Position numbers and translations under genes: made by a program
In this document: piece by piece, positions 59,569-64,000 of the stretch
Position numbering within the stretch: the stretch's first letter is position 1
Layout of the letters: each line of letters opens with the position of its first letter
Assembly: GCA_944390795.1 (NCBI GenBank)
Contig: CALXRI010000002.1
Span: 1 to 64,000, forward strand
Origin: an uncultured Victivallales bacterium
GTDB taxonomy: Bacteria > Verrucomicrobiota > Lentisphaeria > Victivallales > UBA1829
DNA: 64,000 nt
Direction: 5' to 3'
The notes under the pieces: model-generated
The model's database searches: none
Seen by the model: only the letters and a program-made list of their open reading frames with translations
Told to the model about the DNA's origin: nothing

Positions 59569-60711
59569 ATGTTTGATTTTGAAAGATTTTTCGCCGTTCC
59601 GGAGACATTCGAAGCGGAAGGATTCCGGGCCGCGGAAGCCGGAGTGAAAAGCGTGTTTCTCGCGGGAGCGGATTACAACGGGGAACCGACACGGATCTTC
59701 GCGTGGTACGGCGTTCCGGAAGGCGCTTCAAAGGAAAATCCCGTTCCCGGAATCGTGCTTGTCCACGGCGGACTCGGCACCGCTTATGCGCCATGGGTCA
59801 AAATGTGGAACGACCGGGGCTTCGCGGCGATTGCAATCGACATGTTCGGCGGTGTGCCGGAAAAGGACGGCAGTCTGAAAAGCAATGCTTCTCCCGAATC
59901 CGAACGCCACGCTTTTTCCGGACCGGGACACCTGGATCAGTTCGCAAAGGTCGATGAAGCGCCGGAAAATCAGTGGCCCTATCATGCCGCGGCCGCAATC
60001 ATTGCGGCAAACAGCTATCTTGCTTCGCTCGAAGGCGTTGCCGCGGGACGCATCGGCATCACGGGAATCTCCTGGGGCGGATTCGCAACCGCGCTGGCGG
60101 TCTGCTTCGACGATCGTTTCAAATTCGCAGCCCCTGTCTACGGATGCGGCGGTTTCGCCTCCTTGAAGCTGGTTCCCGAAACCACTCCGATGAAAAATCT
60201 CAGAAAGTGGGTCTCCCTCTGGGATCCGGACAACTATCTGCCCAAAGTGAAACTGCCGATCCTCTGGATCAACGGGACAGCCGACCCTTCTTTCGACATC
60301 TTCAGCTGGAACCGTTCCACAAAACTTTCCGCCAAACAGACTTACCGCGCACTGCGGATCAACATGCCGCACGGACAGATGGAAGGCATGAACGCACCCG
60401 AAATCCTTCCGTTCGCAAAATCGGCGGTCTCGGGAACGGAGTATCCGTCCTTCACGAAAATCCGGCTTGACGACGAAGGCGAGCGCCTCGGCGCGAAGTG
60501 GAACTCTCCGGCGAAAATCAGAAATGCGCACCTCGTCGCGACCCGCGCGGCGGAATGCTGGAACGACTGTCTCTTCCGCACTTATCCGGCAAAACTCAAC
60601 CGCGAGAACGGAACTGTCGTCGGGACATTGCCCGCCGGATGGACGGCCGCTTATCTGAATCTCGAAGACGAAAACGGCTGCATGTATTCCTCCGAAGTTT
60701 TCTTCAGCTGA
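59569..60711 (+). CDS. Alpha/beta hydrolase, acetyl-xylan-esterase/dienelactone-hydrolase like
   Basis: 380-aa cytoplasmic alpha/beta hydrolase. VLVHGGLGTAYAPWVKMWNDRGFAAIAIDMFGG gives the oxyanion region, the nucleophile elbow is GITGISWGGFATALAV (Ser in GISWGG), and a late LRINMPHGQMEGMNAPEIL may hold the catalytic His. ILWINGTADPSFDIF probably includes the acidic residue. The overall outline resembles AXE1/DLH and polysaccharide-processing esterases; the substrate is unknown. I chose the ATG at 59569; an ATG nine bases earlier is too close to the AAGGAAAG site. Its neighbours downstream are a rRNA methyltransferase and a glycosidase. Confidence 0.82.
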   Translation: MFDFERFFAVPETFEAEGFRAAEAGVKSVFLAGADYNGEPTRIFAWYGVPEGASKENPVPGIVLVHGGLGTAYAPWVKMWNDRGFAAIAIDMFGGVPEKDGSLKSNASPESERHAFSGPGHLDQFAKVDEAPENQWPYHAAAAIIAANSYLASLEGVAAGRIGITGISWGGFATALAVCFDDRFKFAAPVYGCGGFASLKLVPETTPMKNLRKWVSLWDPDNYLPKVKLPILWINGTADPSFDIFSWNRSTKLSAKQTYRALRINMPHGQMEGMNAPEILPFAKSAVSGTEYPSFTKIRLDDEGERLGAKWNSPAKIRNAHLVATRAAECWNDCLFRTYPAKLNRENGTVVGTLPAGWTAAYLNLEDENGCMYSSEVFFS

Positions 60712-60793
60712 AAGACAGCGCAGTGTGAATCCGGGACAAGCGCGGCGTACAAGCCCGTTTGTCCTGTTTCCTTTCCGGAGGGCTTTTGATACG

Positions 60794-61609
60794 ATGATCA
60801 CGAAAATCACCAGTGCGAAAAATCAGAAGGTCAGGCATGCGTGCGCGCTCCGGGAACGGCGCGAGCGGGACAAGGAGGGTGTCACGATCCTGGAAGGCTA
60901 CCGGGAACTTTCCCGCGCGCACGCTCTCGGAATCCGCATCCGGGAATGTTTCTGCTGTCCGGAACTCTATCTCGGAGAAAACGAAGACAGTCTGATTGCG
61001 GACATTGCGGAATCCGGTGCGGAAATCTATGAAACGACAAAGGAGATTCTGGTCAAGCTCGCCTACCGCGACCGTCCCGAAGGGCTGATCGCCATTGCGG
61101 AGATGAAAAAAAAGGGACTCGATGAGATGCCGGTCCGGAAGGACGGGCTCTATCTCGTCGCGGAAACGATCGAAAAACCCGGCAATCTCGGTTCCATCCT
61201 GCGCAGCGCGGACGCGGTCGGGGCAACCGGCGTCATCATCTGCAACCGCCAGACGGATCTCTTCAATCCGAACGTGATCCGCGCCAGCACCGGCGCAATC
61301 TTCTCCGTTCCGGTCGCGGAAACCACCTCGGAGGAGGCTCTTGCATGGCTCCGCGGGCACGGCATCCGGACGCTCGCGGCGACGCCGCATACGGACTGCG
61401 TCTACACGGAAAACGACATGACGCGCGGCACGGCAATCGTGGTGGGCGCGGAACAATACGGGCTCTCCGACTACTGGATGAACGCCGCCGATGTGCAGGT
61501 GGTCATCCCGATGCTCGGGAAAATGGACTCGCTGAACGTCGCAACGGCCGCAACCCTCCTGCTCTACGAAGCGGCGCGACAGCGGAAATGGAAACCTTCA
61601 AACGGGTAA
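60794..61609 (+). CDS. TrmH/SpoU-family RNA 2'-O-methyltransferase
   Basis: 271-aa SPOUT enzyme. The N-terminal substrate domain (KITSAKNQKVRHACALRERRERDKEGVTILEGYREL) precedes the trefoil-knot: motif 1 ETIEKPGNLGSILRSADAVGATGVI, motif 2 AIVVGAEQYGLSDYW and motif 3 VVIPMLGKMDSLNVATAATLLLYEA. It methylates ribose in rRNA or tRNA with SAM; the site is unknown. The ATG at 60794 has GGAGGG upstream. Its 3' end overlaps the longer start of the glycosidase. Family members such as RlmB, TrmH and TsnR cannot be told apart here. Confidence 0.93.
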   Translation: MITKITSAKNQKVRHACALRERRERDKEGVTILEGYRELSRAHALGIRIRECFCCPELYLGENEDSLIADIAESGAEIYETTKEILVKLAYRDRPEGLIAIAEMKKKGLDEMPVRKDGLYLVAETIEKPGNLGSILRSADAVGATGVIICNRQTDLFNPNVIRASTGAIFSVPVAETTSEEALAWLRGHGIRTLAATPHTDCVYTENDMTRGTAIVVGAEQYGLSDYWMNAADVQVVIPMLGKMDSLNVATAATLLLYEAARQRKWKPSNG

Positions 61610-61617
61610 GTGAATGT

Positions 61618-63612
61618 ATGGGCAATGCGTTTTTCTCCTTTCAGGACATCACGGTCACGCGCTCCGAAACGGAGCTGATTCTCGCAAACGGGAAAATCCG
61701 CCGGACGCTGGATCTCACAGACGGCGCGCCGCGAACCGTTTCGCTCAAGGACGCGCAGGGCAATGAATATGCCGATCCCGGAAAAACCTCTCCCGATCTG
61801 GCCTTCATCGGCATGTATCCTGCCGGAATGGACAATGCGGTCCCCTGGAGCGTCACGGACATTTCCGCGGAAGCCGTTCCGGCATCCTTCCGGGACAGCG
61901 CGCATGTGAAAGTGACCGTCTCCATGCACGAGCCGGTGTCCGATACGGAATATCGTCGGGAATATCTTCTGTATCCGGATTTTCCGGCAATCGGCGTAAG
62001 AAATGCAATCCGCCCGAAAGTTCTGCCGCTGCTCTACTGGACGCAGCGCGGACAGCTGGACCGTTTTTCCGGACTGCCGGATGTGCGGGAGTCCACGGCG
62101 GACGCCATTCTCCCGGCGGACGCCTTCCGCCCCGTCGGAACGGTCTCTTTCGCAGGACGCACCGACTATCATGACGAACCGATGACCGAACATGAAGCTT
62201 CCGGCGAGTTTCTGAACGGCAATCTTCTCTTCTGCGAGAACGCCTCCGGCGCAGGCTTCCTCTTTCTGCAGGAGGCTCCGCCCAGCGGCGAACGCCGCGA
62301 CATGGAAGCTTATGACTTCCGGATTCGCGGCAATGAAATCCTCTCCTGCTCCTGGGGCGTTCACCCGTCTGAAATCCGTCCGGACAGAACGTTTCAGGGA
62401 TACCGCCACGACCTCATCGTCTATCATTCGGCATCTGAACGGGATTCGCTCCTGAAGGCGTTTCTGAAAAAGCGTTTTTCCGCCAAACCCGCATCGGTCA
62501 TGGTCAATCCCTGGGGATGCGGACAGTTCCCGAAACTGGTTTCCGAAGCGTTCCTGATCGAGGAGATGAAAGCCGCGCCGGAAGTCGGGGCGACGCATTA
62601 TCAGATCGACGACGCATGGGAGGAAGGCGGAGCCCTGTTCGAGCTCGGTGTCCGGAACCGTCATGTCACGGAGCGGTTCTGGCGGATTTCCCGGGAGCGC
62701 CTCAACGGCACATTCGCACCGATCATGAAGGCGGCCAAGGAGGCGGGAATTGAACCGGGGCTCTGGACGGCGCCCTCGTTCAACTGCGAGTATCAGGACT
62801 GGAAGGCGTTTGCGGAAAGAATTCTCGAACTCCATCGTGAATACGGCTTCCGGGCCTTCAAGATCGACGCTGTCATGATCCGCACCAGCGAAGCGGAGGA
62901 GAACCTGCGCAGTCTTCTGGACTTCGTCCGGGAGAAAACAGGCGGAACCGTCTACTTCAACCTTGACACGACCAACGGGCAGCGTCCCGGCTATTTCCTT
63001 TTTCTGGAATACGGGAATATTTTTCTGGAGAACCGCTACGTATGCCACACTTGGGGCGTCGGCTACCATCCTGAGAAGACTCTGCGCAATCTCTGGCGTC
63101 TTGCAAAATACATGCGGACGCAGGAGCTCCAGATTGAAGTGCCCTATGCGGGAGACATCAATCCGGAGTTTTACGCGAAAAAGACATGGGTTCCCCCGCA
63201 GACCTATCCGCAGGAATACTGGGCGGCAATCGCAATGTTCGCCAATCCCCTGCTCTGGTTTGCGCCTTCCAGAGTCAGGCCGGAAGACCGCGGGGCAATC
63301 CGCGGCGTCATGGAAATCCATAAAAAATACCGCGATGCCATTTTCGCCGGCGAGATTCTCCCGGTCGGACAGGAACCGTCGGGGAAAGCGCATACCGGGC
63401 TTCTCTCACGGAACGATGCTGCGGGCAAAGCCTGTCTGATCCTCTACCGCGAGGCGGGCGCTCCGGAAGGAAATGCGCAGTTCGCTCTTCCGGGAGTCCG
63501 GGCGGAACACTGGAGTGTCGTCACGGGAAGCGGCAATGTCATCCGGAGCGCTCCGGGACGGATCGCGGTCGCGATGCCGCGCGCCTCGTATCTGATGCTG
63601 GAATCCATCTGA
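61618..63612 (+). CDS. Alpha-galactosidase-like glycoside hydrolase (GH36/clan GH-D)
   Basis: 664-aa, probably cytoplasmic. N-terminal supersandwich-like domain (LANGKIRRTLDLTDGAPRTVSLKDA) is followed by a TIM barrel with VGATHYQIDDAWEEGG, IEPGLWTAPSFNCEY and FRAFKIDAVMIR; the Asp in FKID (about residue 417) is at the nucleophile position of clan GH-D. The acid/base may lie in FNLDTTNGQRPG. A C-terminal beta-sheet domain ends with GRIAVAMPRASYLML. The substrate is not proven: alpha-galactosides or other alpha-glycosides. The ATG at 61618 is used; one ten codons upstream overlaps trmH. It is followed by a symporter gene. Confidence 0.82.
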   Translation: MGNAFFSFQDITVTRSETELILANGKIRRTLDLTDGAPRTVSLKDAQGNEYADPGKTSPDLAFIGMYPAGMDNAVPWSVTDISAEAVPASFRDSAHVKVTVSMHEPVSDTEYRREYLLYPDFPAIGVRNAIRPKVLPLLYWTQRGQLDRFSGLPDVRESTADAILPADAFRPVGTVSFAGRTDYHDEPMTEHEASGEFLNGNLLFCENASGAGFLFLQEAPPSGERRDMEAYDFRIRGNEILSCSWGVHPSEIRPDRTFQGYRHDLIVYHSASERDSLLKAFLKKRFSAKPASVMVNPWGCGQFPKLVSEAFLIEEMKAAPEVGATHYQIDDAWEEGGALFELGVRNRHVTERFWRISRERLNGTFAPIMKAAKEAGIEPGLWTAPSFNCEYQDWKAFAERILELHREYGFRAFKIDAVMIRTSEAEENLRSLLDFVREKTGGTVYFNLDTTNGQRPGYFLFLEYGNIFLENRYVCHTWGVGYHPEKTLRNLWRLAKYMRTQELQIEVPYAGDINPEFYAKKTWVPPQTYPQEYWAAIAMFANPLLWFAPSRVRPEDRGAIRGVMEIHKKYRDAIFAGEILPVGQEPSGKAHTGLLSRNDAAGKACLILYREAGAPEGNAQFALPGVRAEHWSVVTGSGNVIRSAPGRIAVAMPRASYLMLESI

Positions 63613-63642
63613 AAAAAACAATTCATGACGCCGAGCTAAAAC

Positions 63643-64000
63643 ATGGTGATCGTAATGTCGTTCTGCGGACTCTGTCTGCTGCTTGCGGCGGGAAAAATTC
63701 TCCGGAGTCTGATCCCGCTCTTCCAGAAACTCTATCTGCCCGCATCTGTAATCGGCGGCATTGTCGGACTGCTTCTGATCAATACGGCTGGGCCGCATCT
63801 GTCGCAGAACTGGTTTGCCGGATGGACGGCGCTGCCGGGATTTCTCATCAATGTCGTATTCGCATCGCTGTTTCTCGGCGCACCGACGCCGAAACTGCGC
63901 GGGATCTGGAACATCACGGCACCCCAGCTCTGCTTCGGTCAGATCATCGCCTGGGGGCAGTATGCGGTCGGGCTCGGGCTGACGGGGTTGGTGCTGATGC
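63643..64000 (+). CDS. Sodium/glutamate symporter family protein (GltS-like), 5' part
   Basis: Open frame from the ATG at 63643 to the window end (119 codons, no stop), so the gene is cut by the boundary. It reads as a hydrophobic transport protein: VMSFCGLCLLLAAGKILRSL, LYLPASVIGGIVGLLLIN, TALPGFLINVVFASLFLGAP and LCFGQIIAWGQYAVGLGLTG. The first helices, the LPASVIGGIVGLLL-like re-entrant part and the FLINVVFASLFLG segment recall the ESS/GltS family that imports glutamate with sodium. It follows the glycosidase closely (30-nt gap); whether it transports glutamate or another anion is open. Confidence 0.75.
   Translation, partial: MVIVMSFCGLCLLLAAGKILRSLIPLFQKLYLPASVIGGIVGLLLINTAGPHLSQNWFAGWTALPGFLINVVFASLFLGAPTPKLRGIWNITAPQLCFGQIIAWGQYAVGLGLTGLVLM

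Noticed and set aside
1-64000. tRNA, rRNA, CRISPR array, transposase or phage genes
   Set aside because: I looked through the intergenic stretches and translated frames and found no cloverleaf, spaced direct-repeat array, or transposase or integrase motif; intergenic spaces are mostly too short.

Overview
The window looks like one continuous chromosomal segment of a moderately GC-rich Gram-negative bacterium of the PVC group, most probably a Lentisphaerae (Victivallis-like) organism. This rests on gene content only, since no rRNA is present: a very divergent FtsZ next to FtsA, a stand-alone AICAR transformylase, a PSP1/RicT protein, Sel1-repeat exported proteins, a GH36-like glycosidase and many lipoproteins and GT-C membrane proteins. 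I see no tRNA, rRNA, CRISPR array, prophage or recognisable insertion sequence.

Layout. 1-269 is an unexplained flank. 270-4799 (minus) is a four-gene operon whose genes overlap by about 4 nt: an exported 443-aa protein of unknown function, mreC, mreD and PBP2 (mrdA). 4883-8116 (plus) holds an ABC peptide-type permease with a large inserted domain, then lepA. 8213-16620 (minus) holds a Sel1-repeat protein, a GDPD plus sugar-isomerase pair, a lipoprotein, an AraC regulator and a tail-specific protease. 16957-23944 holds a LysR regulator, a membrane protein, a DNA deoxyinosine glycosylase (minus), SGNH and DUF3089 hydrolases, an orphan sugar-binding lipoprotein and an RsmB-type methyltransferase. 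24061-27332 holds two convergent, overlapping GT-C-type membrane proteins.

27674-35490 is a complete tryptophan operon, trpL-E-G-D-C-F-B-A plus a DAHP synthase. Its leader shows textbook ribosome-mediated attenuation (leader peptide ending W-Q-W-R-W, 1:2, 2:3 and 3:4 pairings) and, unusually, a second strong terminator-like hairpin before trpE. 35547-40113 holds ricT (minus) and the ftsA-ftsZ-M28 glutaminyl-cyclase-like operon. 40277-45530 holds a regulated membrane-anchored protein of unknown function, clpC (its promoter sits in the loop of the preceding terminator), a Nudix hydrolase and a second ABC permease. 45548-46354 is an EFR1 flavodoxin/ferredoxin protein (minus).

46674-51341 is an MCE (Mla-type) lipid-transport operon. 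It begins with a protein of about 18 repeated [F/L]-W/F-P-[F/L]-[W/F/Y] strands that ends in Trp, predicted to be an outer-membrane barrel. It continues with mlaE, mlaF and mlaD, and ends with a lipoprotein that resembles the SecD P1 head. 51440-57627 (minus) holds asnB, GSCFA, recD2 and the AICAR transformylase. 57768-64000 (plus) holds tmk, holB, an esterase-like hydrolase, a TrmH methyltransferase, a GH36-like glycosidase and the 5' end of a GltS-type symporter.

The most interesting points are the MCE operon with a putative dedicated outer-membrane barrel, the FtsZ that has lost two T7-loop catalytic-site residues but keeps a recognisable FtsA-binding tail, and the trp leader with a near-leaderless leader peptide and tandem terminators. 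Protein family assignments come from reading motifs, not from database searches. Promoters are pattern matches only.
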